From assembly GCA_035910535.1 (NCBI GenBank), contig JAMHXF010000072.1:1-64000 (forward strand): DNA of 64,000 nt, written 5' to 3'. The notes beneath the pieces were generated by a model. That model worked only from the letters and a program-made list of their open reading frames with translations, was not told the origin of the DNA and did no database searches. The position numbers were made by a program, and so were the translations under genes. Positions 48,307 through 56,593 of this stretch are shown in pieces (within the stretch, counting starts at the first letter, position 1; each line of letters begins with the position of its first letter). Source of the stretch: Archangium_A sp035910535 (lineage in GTDB: Bacteria > Myxococcota > Myxococcia > Myxococcales > Myxococcaceae).

Positions 48307-51300
48307 GAACGTCCTCTTCGCCGTTGTTGATGGCCGCGCTGCTGCTGGTGTTCGCCGGTTGTCCTCGGCCGGTGGTCACGCCCGACGCGGGCTCTGACGC
48401 TGGCGTGGTGGTGGAAGACGCGGGCTTCGACGCGGGCATCGAAGTGCCCGACGCGGGTGAGGTCGACGCGGGCCTGCCGCCGGAGCTCCGCATCGCGCGC
48501 CTGCTGCCGCCTCGCGGCGCGTCGGCCGGTGGCACGGCGGTGCTGCTCGAGGGCTCCGGGTTCCTCCGTGACTTCGCGCCGTCGGGCACGCAGGCCAGGC
48601 CGCTCACCACGCTGCGCATTGGCGGCAATCAGGTGCAGGACTTTCAAATCATCGACGACAACACGCTCGAGCTGCGCACGCCTCCTGGGGTCGCCGGCGC
48701 CGCCTCGGTCTCGATGCAGAACCCGAATGGTAACTTCGTCTGCAACAACTGCTTCACGTACTTCGACGAGCTCGCCGTCACCGGGTTCACGCCGCGCGAA
48801 GGGCCGCTGGCCGGTGGCAATGAAGTCACGTTGACGGGCACGGGCTTCACCAACGACACGCAGGTGCTCTTCGGCAACTTCTCGAGCCCGCGCATCACCT
48901 TCGTCTCGGCGACCGAGCTGACGGCCGTCGCGCCGCGCGCGCTCGCCAGCGGGCCGGTGGACCTCATCGTCTACAACAAGAATGGCGTCTCGAATCAGCG
49001 CCGCGCGTATTCGTATCTTCCGGCGCTGCGCGTCACTTCGATTGCGCCTGTGACGGGCGACATCGCGGGTTCGACGACCATCACGCTGACCGGTTCTGGT
49101 TTCACGGGGGCGACGGCGGTGCAGTTCGGCGCGAACGCAGGCGTGAACGTCACGGTAGTGAGCGACACGCAGGTCACCGTCGAGACGCCCGCAGGCGCTG
49201 CCGGCGCGGTCGACGTCAGCATCACCACGCCGTTGGGCACGTGGCTCACGAAGCGGGGCTTCACGTACTTCGACCCGGCTGGTGCTTTCGCGGCGTTCGC
49301 TGTTTCTCCGCGCCTGATTCGTGCCGGAGACACGGTGACGTTGACGGGCCAGGCGTTGGACCAGGGCGCGTTGACGGTGAGCATCGGCGGCGTCGCGGCG
49401 ACGGTCGGTGCGCGCACGTTCTCGACGGCGCAGTTGACGGTGCCCGCGCGTGGCGGCGCGGCGCGCGTCTCCGACGTCGAGGCGACGAGCGGCACCGCGG
49501 TGACGTTGACCGGTGCTGCCACGTGGCGCGTCTCGCTCACGTCGTCGGCGCCCGCGTTCGGCCCGGCAGCGGGCGGTACGGCGGTCACGTTGACTGGCTC
49601 CGCGATTCCTTCATCGGCTGAGCTGACCGTCGGCACGTTCGCGGCGACCGGCGTCACCGTCGGCTCCGAGACGTCGGCTTCGCTCACCACGCCTGCAGGC
49701 AGCGGCGGCGCGGCGAGCGACGTGCGCATCGTCGAGACCGCAGACCCCGAAAACGACGCGGTGCTGGTCGGCGGCTTCACCTTCCTCGAGCCGTTGTCGA
49801 TTGGTCGCGTGCAACCCGAGCGTGGCGCGGTGGCCGGCGGCACGTTGGTGACGGTGCTCGGTTCTGGCTTCGGTGAATCGACGGTCATCCGCTTCGGCAC
49901 GGGCGTCGCCAAAGACTTCAAGTTCATCGACAGCCACACCGTCACGTGCCGCACGCCCAAGGCCAACGTGGGCGTGGTCGACGTGAAGGTCGACCGCCTC
50001 GGTGAGAGCGACACGCTGCCCGGCGGCTTCTCGTACTTCGACCCGCGCAGCATCTCGGGCGGGCTGTCGGGCGGGCCGATGGTGGGCACGCTCAACGTCA
50101 CCGTGCTCGATTCAGACCGCAACTCGTATGGCGCTCCGATTGCCGGCGCGAAGGTCGTCATCGGGCTCGACCCGACCACGCCATTTCAGGGCGTGACCGA
50201 CCACCGCGGTCAAATCACCTTCAGCGACACCACCCTGGTGAAGGCTGAAATCGTCACCGTCTACAAAGACCTCTACGAGTCGGCGACGGTCACCGGCGTC
50301 AACGCCGAGAACCTCACGGTGTTCATCGCGCGCACGGGTGGCGGTGAGCCCGGCAACCCCGGAGGCGGGCAGGGCGTGCCGCCGTCAGTCATCGCGGGGC
50401 GGGTCGCGGGCTTCAAGGCGCCGCGCCCGTTGATGCAGGGCGAGTCGCTCGAGGCGCGCATCTTCGTGGCGCAGACCTCGCTGTACGACGGGCCTCCGTT
50501 CGCCGGGCTGCGCAACCGCTCGAGCGAGAAGTGGCGCATCGTTCAAGACGGCGGCGACTACCTCGTCTACACGGGCGCCGGGCTGCGCGCGGTCTACGCG
50601 GTGCTGGGCATCACGCGCGGGGTCGTCTTCACGCCGGTGGCCATGGGCATTCGCCGCGGCATCACCACCTCGCCCGACAACCCGGCGACCGGCAAAGACA
50701 TCGTTCTCGACATGTCGCTCGACATGTCGGTGCCCATCACCGTCGACTCGCCGCTCACGTTCGACGGCCCCTTCGGCCAGGAGCCCGGCTTCAACCGCGT
50801 CTACGGCTGGCTCGAGCTCGGCGCGGAAGGCTTCGTGCCCAACCCCAACAACACCGACACCGGCATGACCTCGGCGACGCTCGTGTCGTCGGCGAGCGCG
50901 AACCTCACGTTCCCGCACTTCCCCCGGCTCGACGGCAGCAACTTCATCTTCATGAACGAGTCGTCGGGCTCGCAGACGTACCCGGTCAGCTATTACTTCC
51001 GCCGGCAGCCCGGCAACATCGCCACCGGCGTCACCATCGGCCCGATGTTGCCCGCGCCGAACATCACGCAGCCGCTGCTCTCGTTCACCGGCACCATCGC
51101 GTGGACGATGGCGCCCGGCCCGGTGCCCAACCTGCACCACGTTCAGGTGATGCGACCCACCGCGACCGGCAACGTGCCCGTGTGGAGCATGGTGCTCCCC
51201 GGCACCGAGACGCAGGTGGTGTTGCCTCAAGCGGCGGTCGACAAGTTGATGCGTGAAGAGGCGGGCAACCAGCTCTTCGTCGTCATCTTCAGCAGCCGTG

Positions 51301-51398
51301 CCCCGAGGTTTGCCTACAACCAGTGGACCTACGACTCGCTCTCGGGCGTGTCGTGGTCGAGCTACACCATCGCGCTGAGCAACGGCTTCACACCATGA
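48303..51398 (+). CDS. Large IPT/TIG-repeat lipoprotein
   Basis: A 1031-residue lipoprotein (signal LLLVFAGC). An acidic spacer with V/D-A-G repeats (about 20-60) precedes six IPT/TIG immunoglobulin-like domains recognised by AGGxxVTLTGSGF strings (about 65-600). Then come a short carboxypeptidase-regulatory-like beta unit (about 605-680), a Gly-rich hinge (GGGEPGNPGGGQG) and a ~330-residue beta-rich C-terminal domain with no assigned family. ATGA overlap upstream. It is the largest protein of the cluster and probably the structural core of whatever it builds. Confidence 0.83.
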   Translation: MRTSSSPLLMAALLLVFAGCPRPVVTPDAGSDAGVVVEDAGFDAGIEVPDAGEVDAGLPPELRIARLLPPRGASAGGTAVLLEGSGFLRDFAPSGTQARPLTTLRIGGNQVQDFQIIDDNTLELRTPPGVAGAASVSMQNPNGNFVCNNCFTYFDELAVTGFTPREGPLAGGNEVTLTGTGFTNDTQVLFGNFSSPRITFVSATELTAVAPRALASGPVDLIVYNKNGVSNQRRAYSYLPALRVTSIAPVTGDIAGSTTITLTGSGFTGATAVQFGANAGVNVTVVSDTQVTVETPAGAAGAVDVSITTPLGTWLTKRGFTYFDPAGAFAAFAVSPRLIRAGDTVTLTGQALDQGALTVSIGGVAATVGARTFSTAQLTVPARGGAARVSDVEATSGTAVTLTGAATWRVSLTSSAPAFGPAAGGTAVTLTGSAIPSSAELTVGTFAATGVTVGSETSASLTTPAGSGGAASDVRIVETADPENDAVLVGGFTFLEPLSIGRVQPERGAVAGGTLVTVLGSGFGESTVIRFGTGVAKDFKFIDSHTVTCRTPKANVGVVDVKVDRLGESDTLPGGFSYFDPRSISGGLSGGPMVGTLNVTVLDSDRNSYGAPIAGAKVVIGLDPTTPFQGVTDHRGQITFSDTTLVKAEIVTVYKDLYESATVTGVNAENLTVFIARTGGGEPGNPGGGQGVPPSVIAGRVAGFKAPRPLMQGESLEARIFVAQTSLYDGPPFAGLRNRSSEKWRIVQDGGDYLVYTGAGLRAVYAVLGITRGVVFTPVAMGIRRGITTSPDNPATGKDIVLDMSLDMSVPITVDSPLTFDGPFGQEPGFNRVYGWLELGAEGFVPNPNNTDTGMTSATLVSSASANLTFPHFPRLDGSNFIFMNESSGSQTYPVSYYFRRQPGNIATGVTIGPMLPAPNITQPLLSFTGTIAWTMAPGPVPNLHHVQVMRPTATGNVPVWSMVLPGTETQVVLPQAAVDKLMREEAGNQLFVVIFSSRAPRFAYNQWTYDSLSGVSWSSYTIALSNGFTP

Positions 51399-52540
51399 CG
51401 TTTTCCTCGAAGGCGCTGTTCGCCGGAGCCGTGTTGTTGGCGGCCTCGGCGTGTCGTGACAACCGGCTCGGCTCCAGCGGCTGCAGCGAAGACAAAGACT
51501 GTGGCTCGCCGACGTCGGCCTACCGCTGCGAAGTGGAGACCGGCGTCTGTTACTGCCGCACCGACCAGGCGTGCCCCGGCGCGCAGTTCTGCAACGCCAT
51601 CGGCTTCTGCCAGGACCGCAGCGGCTGCGTGAACAACCTCGACTGCGCCGACAACACGACGTTCTGCGACACCGCGAGCGGTCAGTGCATTCCCCGCGGG
51701 CGCTGCTCTTCAGACCTGCAATGCGTGCTGGGCGAGGTCTGTGACACCGCTTCTTCCCGCTGCGTGGCTGGCTGTCGCAGCAACGGCGACTGCGGAGGCA
51801 CCAGCTGTCGCTGCGGTGAAGGCGCGTGCGCGTGCTCCGGCACCGCGCCCGAAGAGCTCGCGCGCTGCACCATCGGCACCTGTGACGCAGACTTCTGCGC
51901 CGACGAGTCGTTCTGCCGCTTCGGCGAGAGCTGCGGCGCCCAGCCCGACGCCGGCTACCCGCGCGCGCACTGCTACACCGACTACGACACGCGCCTGCGC
52001 CCGTACTGCGACAACTGCAGCTTCGGCGGCGGCACGTCGGTGTGCGGCTCGGGCCCCAACTACTGCCTCATCGACACGCGCAACCCCGGCAACAGCTACT
52101 GCGGCGCCGACTGTGGCTCGGGCCAGTCGTGCCCGCGCGGCTACGCCTGCCAGGACGTCATCGTCGTGGTCAGCCAGTGGGCCTGCACGCGCAGCAACCC
52201 GTCGTGCCCGTCGAACCCGGCGCTCACGTGCACCACCGACGCCGACTGTCGCCGCGGCGGCACGTGCACGAAGTTGCCCGGCCAGCAGCTGGGCTCGTGC
52301 GCCGGCAAGTGCGCCATCGACGAAGGAGACCAGAACGGCTTCTGCACCTGCCAGGTCGACGACGACTGCGCGCAGGAGACGTGCTCGACCGGCGAGTGCA
52401 GCATCAGCCGCCGCGCGTGCGTGAATGACACCGACTGCCGCTCCATTCGTTGCGTCGACTTCCAGGGCGGAGGCGGGTGCCTCATCGGGCAGAACTGCGC
52501 TCCGGCCAACGGGTTGTCGTGCATCGAAGTCAAACAGTGA
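51395..52540 (+). CDS. Cys-rich lipoprotein
   Basis: A 381-residue lipoprotein (signal FAGAVLLAASAC). Nearly the whole length consists of Cys-rich repeats of the C-x4-DC type (CSEDKDCGS, CVNNLDCADN, CSSDLQCVLGEVC, CTTDADCRRGGTC, CQVDDDCAQETC), with about 55 Cys in total. The start is placed at the ATG overlapping the previous TGA; the longer frame is a shadow. Related in style to the 46855 protein but without PPC domains. Confidence 0.8.
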   Translation: MTFSSKALFAGAVLLAASACRDNRLGSSGCSEDKDCGSPTSAYRCEVETGVCYCRTDQACPGAQFCNAIGFCQDRSGCVNNLDCADNTTFCDTASGQCIPRGRCSSDLQCVLGEVCDTASSRCVAGCRSNGDCGGTSCRCGEGACACSGTAPEELARCTIGTCDADFCADESFCRFGESCGAQPDAGYPRAHCYTDYDTRLRPYCDNCSFGGGTSVCGSGPNYCLIDTRNPGNSYCGADCGSGQSCPRGYACQDVIVVVSQWACTRSNPSCPSNPALTCTTDADCRRGGTCTKLPGQQLGSCAGKCAIDEGDQNGFCTCQVDDDCAQETCSTGECSISRRACVNDTDCRSIRCVDFQGGGGCLIGQNCAPANGLSCIEVKQ

Positions 52541-52949
52541 GGGCGCTGTGCTGCGCGCTGCTGCTCGCGGCGTGCACGAAAGACGCGGCGTCGACGCAGC
52601 AACGTTCGACGTCGTTTCCCACCGCGAAAGAGCGCGTCGCGTACCTGCGCGACTTCGCCGCGTGCCCTGGCGAGCCGCAAGACGCTGCGTGGCACATCTA
52701 CGAAACCGAAGCGGGCACGGTGGTGCACGCGGTGGTGAAGATTGCGCCCGACGACGCGCACCTGTGGAGCATGGGCTGCGTGACTTCAACGGTGAGGCGC
52801 GGCCGAAGTGGGTCAGCGAGGTGCTGGCGCCCACGGGTTGGAAGCTGAAGTCGATTCCCGACACGTGGAGCTGCGGTCGCGAGAGGCGCGTCATTCACGT
52901 CAAAGAAGGGTTGGTGCTGCGCGCGTTGCTGGTGCCTCGGCCCGACTGA
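52537..52949 (+). pseudogene. Small lipoprotein gene with frameshift
   Basis: The first frame (from the GTG overlapping the previous stop) encodes a lipoprotein signal (ALCCALLLAAC) and a plausible body up to HLWSMG near 52775. It then loses coding character. A second frame, shifted by -1, continues with LRDFNGEARPKWVSEVLAPT and ends at RPD before a TGA at 52949. Together they give a ~137-residue protein. One base seems to be missing near 52771-52778, by mutation or sequencing error; a programmed shift is less likely because no slippery heptamer is seen. It would be the sixth lipoprotein of the operon. No family recognised. Confidence 0.65.
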
Positions 52950-53021
52950 TTTTTTGACGACGCGTCTTCGCCGGGTTGGATCAGGCCCGTAGCCACCTGT
53001 TTCACACCCTTGGAGACGCCC

Positions 53022-53192
53022 ATGAACGAGCAGCGCATCGAAGAGAACAACGAACGTCGCAAGAGCGCGGCCGTGAGCCTGTGGGGTGAGCTGGTGGCCG
53101 AGAGCCAGTGGCGCCCGCAAGACAAGCCGCGCTACCAGACCGACGGCTGGCTGCGCGCGCACGGCTACCTGCCCGACCGCCGCACGAAGTGA
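53022..53192 (+). CDS. Small hypothetical protein
   Basis: A 56-residue, highly charged protein (MNEQRIEENNERRKSAAVSL...) with no membrane segment or Cys. GGAG stands 6 bases before the ATG. Its TGA overlaps the GTG of the next gene (GTGA), which supports it being a real, coupled gene. No family recognised. Confidence 0.6.
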   Translation: MNEQRIEENNERRKSAAVSLWGELVAESQWRPQDKPRYQTDGWLRAHGYLPDRRTK

Positions 53193-53878
53193 AGCGCAAG
53201 CCTGACGCGCTGTTGGTCGCGGCCCTCGCGCTCGCGCAGGGAGACGTCTCTCGGCTGACCTTTGAGCCGCTCGCGGCGAAGCGCCAGTGCTCGACGGCGC
53301 TCAACCGCCTCGCGAAGTTCCGCGGTGAGCTCCAGCGTGACTACCCACGCTTCAAGCTCGCCGAGTTCGACGCCCTGCCCGAGCTGTGCGACCGCATTCG
53401 CGCGCAGCAATACGAGCTGAAGGTCGCCCCGCGCCCCAACGAAGGCATGCTCGCAGCGCGCGCCCCCGCAGCGCTGGGCTGGCGCAGGAGCTTGTTGTCG
53501 TTGGCGGCGGCCTTCTCGGAGACAGGGTTGGTGTCGCCCCCGCAGCTGGCCGGCATCAAGCAGGGGAAGGGGCTGGTCGACAACCTGCACGACGTCATCG
53601 ACCTCGTGACGTTGTTGACGCCGCTGCGCGCCAGGGTTGAAGCGGCCCTGGGCAAGGGCGCGTTGACCGAGGCTCGGGCTGCAGCGGTGCGGGCCATCGA
53701 CGTCGCCGTTGCGCCCAGGCGGCGCTCCGACGAGGCGCTGGCCGTCGCGGCGCTCCGAGACCGCTACGCGACGCTCGTCGTCACGCGGCACGACCGCCTG
53801 CGCGCGGCGTTCGCGGCGGTGGTGGGGTACCGCGAGGCGGGCTTGCAGGTGCCTCCCCTGGGGCGCTCGACCGGCTGA
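53189..53878 (+). CDS. Hypothetical helical protein
   Basis: A 229-residue, Ala/Leu/Arg-rich, predominantly helical protein with no signal, membrane segment or recognised motif. The start is taken at the GTG overlapping the previous gene; codon use (strong third-position GC) fits the genome. Together with the 56-residue gene upstream it forms a two-gene unit of unknown function. The gap downstream (53879-54055) holds a repeat and a terminator. Confidence 0.62.
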   Translation: MKRKPDALLVAALALAQGDVSRLTFEPLAAKRQCSTALNRLAKFRGELQRDYPRFKLAEFDALPELCDRIRAQQYELKVAPRPNEGMLAARAPAALGWRRSLLSLAAAFSETGLVSPPQLAGIKQGKGLVDNLHDVIDLVTLLTPLRARVEAALGKGALTEARAAAVRAIDVAVAPRRRSDEALAVAALRDRYATLVVTRHDRLRAAFAAVVGYREAGLQVPPLGRSTG

Positions 53879-53880
53879 CT

Positions 53881-53939
53881 CAACGGGTCACCCCGTCTCG
53901 CGCATCGAGCGGCCCGGCGGTACCAACGGGTCACCCCGT
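53881..53939. repeat. Two-copy direct repeat with internal hairpins
   Basis: CAACGGGTCACCCCGT occurs at 53881-53896 and 53924-53939, 43 bases apart. Each copy is itself a hairpin (ACGGG / CCCGT around TCAC). The sequence between and after (CGAGCGGC...GGC) is also loosely repeated. It lies between convergent genes; role unknown. Confidence 0.6.
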
Positions 53940-54002
53940 GCCTGGCGACGAGCGGCTCCGGCTGACGAGCGGGGGCACCGGTGGCGGGCCCTGAAAAGAC
54001 AA

Positions 54003-54034
54003 CGGGCGCGACCCCCTCGAGGAGATCGCGCCCG
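54003..54034 (-). terminator. Terminator of FHA-domain gene
   Basis: Perfect 9-bp stem CGGGCGCGA / TCGCGCCCG with a 14-base loop, followed leftwards by TTGTCTTTTC. It starts 21 bases past the FHA-gene stop. Confidence 0.75.
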
Positions 54035-54055
54035 GAGAGCGACCGCGCTGGCGGG

Positions 54056-55852
54056 CTACTTGATGCCCAGCTTGCCGGCGAGCGAGTCGACGGTCTTGCC
54101 CGTCTTCTGGAACAGCTCGGCGTCTTTCAGGCGCTGGTTGAGGCGCGCGCGCTCGGGCTTCTTCGCGGTCTCCTTGCCGTACTTCTTGTCGAGCTCGTAG
54201 GCGTCGTCGAGGTAGTCGGCGTAGAGGCTCTGCAGCTCGGCGCTCTTCTGCAGCAACACCGGGTCGGCCTCGAACGTCTTCTCGATGGCGTCACGGCGGC
54301 GCGCGAAGGTGCTGTACGCGCTGCTCGCGGAGGCGGGCGACGCGGTCGGCTCGACCTTCGCGGGCGGCGGCGCGTCACGCGTCGGCTCCGCGACGACCTT
54401 CGGTTCGGTCGTCTTCTCGGCCTTTTCGGTCTTCTCGGGCTTTTCCGCCTTCTCAGGGGGCGGCGCCTTGCTGTCTTCCTTCACCGCAGCTTCGACCTTC
54501 TCGGTCGCTTCATCGGCGCCTTCTTGCGCTGCCTTTGCGGCGGCCAGCGCCTTCTTCTGCTCGGCCTGCGCCTTCGCCATCAGCGCGGCCTGGCGCTTCT
54601 CCGTCCACGCCTTGAGCTCGTCAGGGTCGGTCGGCATCTCGCCGAGGTCGACTTCAGCGCCCTCTGCGATTTCAGCGACTTCAGCCGAACCACCACCGCC
54701 GCTGCCGAAGCTGCGAATGGTGCCGATGACGCCCATCACGAAGCCGTACACCGCGCCGAGCACCGCGAGCGCGCCGAGCACGAGCAGCACCTTCCTGAAC
54801 CAGTCGATGACCTTGAAGAAAGAGAACCACTGGTAGTGCACGTACAGCGCAGCGAGCGTGGCGACGACGCTCAGCAGCGGCCCCAGCAGGCCGATGAAGG
54901 GAATCGGCAACGACGCCAGAACCAGGCCCAGCGCGCTCGGCACCGCGAGCACGATGTTCACCGTCTGAAACTGGAGGAAGTAGTTCGACCGCGAGCGCGC
55001 GTCTGACTCGCCCTTCAGGAAGTTGATGATCCACTTCATGACGGGGTGGAAGACGAAGCCGGTGACGACCGCACCGATGACCGCGCTGATGGCCGGCACG
55101 ATGGGAATGAGCAGCATCAACTGGAACGAGTGGCCCGGCCCGATGAGCGCCGCGAGGAACCCGGCCCAGCTCGAGAGCAAGCCCGCCGCCAACAACGCCG
55201 GCAGCGAGTAGCCGATGAGGCCCGTGCGCCCGAGCGGCTCGTTGGGCAGCTCTTCGATGGTCGACTTCACCGTGCCGATGGGGTTCACCAACAGCTTGGG
55301 CACGTTCACCATGTAGTAGGCGACGCCCTTGGGTACGCCGGCGAACAGCGCCTTGATGTCGGTGGGTGCGCCTTCTTCTTCTTCTTCGGCACCGGCCCCA
55401 GCGCCGGCGCTCTTCGCTGCCGCAGCGGGCGCCTTCTTGGGCGGAGGTGACGACGCGGCGGCGGTCTTCGCGTTCGACGGCGCGGGCGCCTTCTTCGCAG
55501 GGGCCGGCGCGGGCCTCACGTTGCCGCCGCGGCCCGGCGCGATGGTGGCCGCTTCAGGGCGGTCTTCTTCTTCGGCTTCGACCTGAACGACCTCGAACTC
55601 GGCCGCGCCGATGAGGAACGTCGAGCCTTCCTGCAATTGCACCGGGCGGGGGGCGCGCGCGCCCTGCGGCACCGCGAGCGTCTCGAACAACCACATGCCG
55701 CCCTTGAGCGACACGCGCGCCTGACGACGCGAGATGGAGTTGTCCTCGAACTGAATGTCAGCGTCACCGCCGACGCGGCCGAAGATGTAGCCCTCGGGTG
55801 GGACGACGATGTCTTCGTTGGTCGCGAGATCGCGAATTGTGACCTGAGCCAT
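54056..55852 (-). CDS. FHA-domain protein with Yip1-like membrane region
   Basis: A 598-residue protein. An N-terminal FHA phosphothreonine-binding domain (about 1-92; GYIFGRVGGDADIQFEDNSISRRQARV with the conserved GR, S-x-R and N/H-like positions) is followed by an Ala/Pro/Lys-rich linker with an acidic run (about 95-165). Five or so membrane helices (about 200-385) match the Yip1/YIF1 pattern. A long charged tail of Lys/Glu/Pro repeats (about 390-510) ends in a helical segment. It could recruit phosphorylated partners to the membrane, in line with the many Ser/Thr kinases of myxobacteria. Monocistronic with its own terminator. Confidence 0.8.
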   Translation of the reverse strand: MAQVTIRDLATNEDIVVPPEGYIFGRVGGDADIQFEDNSISRRQARVSLKGGMWLFETLAVPQGARAPRPVQLQEGSTFLIGAAEFEVVQVEAEEEDRPEAATIAPGRGGNVRPAPAPAKKAPAPSNAKTAAASSPPPKKAPAAAAKSAGAGAGAEEEEEGAPTDIKALFAGVPKGVAYYMVNVPKLLVNPIGTVKSTIEELPNEPLGRTGLIGYSLPALLAAGLLSSWAGFLAALIGPGHSFQLMLLIPIVPAISAVIGAVVTGFVFHPVMKWIINFLKGESDARSRSNYFLQFQTVNIVLAVPSALGLVLASLPIPFIGLLGPLLSVVATLAALYVHYQWFSFFKVIDWFRKVLLVLGALAVLGAVYGFVMGVIGTIRSFGSGGGGSAEVAEIAEGAEVDLGEMPTDPDELKAWTEKRQAALMAKAQAEQKKALAAAKAAQEGADEATEKVEAAVKEDSKAPPPEKAEKPEKTEKAEKTTEPKVVAEPTRDAPPPAKVEPTASPASASSAYSTFARRRDAIEKTFEADPVLLQKSAELQSLYADYLDDAYELDKKYGKETAKKPERARLNQRLKDAELFQKTGKTVDSLAGKLGIK

Positions 55853-55924
55853 GTGGGTGATCCGTCCTTGATCAGTTGAAAGGAGGCGCAGGCTTCACCA
55901 CCCGCCCTCCCATGTCGAGCGACT

Positions 55925-56593
55925 TCAGCGGGAACGGTTGTACGCCTCGAGGTACGAGCCGGGTTCCGCGTCACGCGCTTCACCGTCGATGAAAACCCTG
56001 ACGCTCTGAGGGCTGATGACGAGGTCGCTGCCGGCGGGCAACGCGAAGAACTGAATGAGCTCCGGCGCGCGCGTGGCGACCTCCACCAACGGCATCACCG
56101 TGAGCGCGTCTTCTCGGTGGTGATCATGCGCGTCGTCGAGACAGCCGATGAACCAGCCCGAGTCGGTCTGCGAGTGCGCTTCGGTTCGACCCAGCATCGT
56201 CGTGGTGCCGTCGAAGGCGCGCGTGCACACCACGGCCTGCAGCGCCGGCCGTGGAAACTGCGCCTGCTCGAGGAGGCCCAGGCTGGCGAGCACCTCTTTC
56301 TGTTTCCACGTCTCGAAGAGCGATTGGTCGACGCCTTCGACCCACGTGAGGCCGTCGCGCAAGTCGGGCTCGAGCACGCCCAGCGTTCCGTCAGCGCGCT
56401 GCGACAAGCGCAACGTCGCCCAGCCGAGCTGCACCGTCTGGCCCGCCTTGAAGACGGTTCCCGCAGCGACGCGCTCTTCGAAGTAGCGCAGCAACATGCC
56501 CTCGAGGTGCGGCACGGGAGGCTCGGCGCGGAAGGTGAGCGTGAATTCCGCGTGCTTGAACGCCGCGCAGCGGGTCGTCGTGAAGGTCTTCAC
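55925..56593 (-). CDS. Imm33/DUF2185-like protein
   Basis: A 222-residue cytoplasmic protein. The C-terminal third (about 140-205; SGWFIGCLDDAHDHHREDALTV, LIQFFALPAGSDLVI) resembles the DUF2185/Imm33 domain found in polymorphic-toxin immunity proteins and in unrelated house-keeping proteins. The N-terminal part is unassigned. Its ATG overlaps the amidase stop (ATGA). No toxin gene is visible, so an immunity role is not supported here. Confidence 0.6.
   Translation of the reverse strand: MKTFTTTRCAAFKHAEFTLTFRAEPPVPHLEGMLLRYFEERVAAGTVFKAGQTVQLGWATLRLSQRADGTLGVLEPDLRDGLTWVEGVDQSLFETWKQKEVLASLGLLEQAQFPRPALQAVVCTRAFDGTTTMLGRTEAHSQTDSGWFIGCLDDAHDHHREDALTVMPLVEVATRAPELIQFFALPAGSDLVISPQSVRVFIDGEARDAEPGSYLEAYNRSR

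Noticed and set aside
52760..52790. Programmed -1 ribosomal frameshift in the small lipoprotein gene
   Set aside because: No X-XXY-YYZ slippery heptamer or downstream pseudoknot is visible; simple indel is more likely.
53881..53939. CRISPR-like repeat
   Set aside because: Only two copies, 43-base period, no third unit, no cas genes.
55925..56593. Toxin-immunity locus suggested by the Imm33-like domain
   Set aside because: No toxin, Rhs, VgrG, WXG or other delivery gene is near; the neighbour is an amidase and the domain also occurs outside toxin systems.
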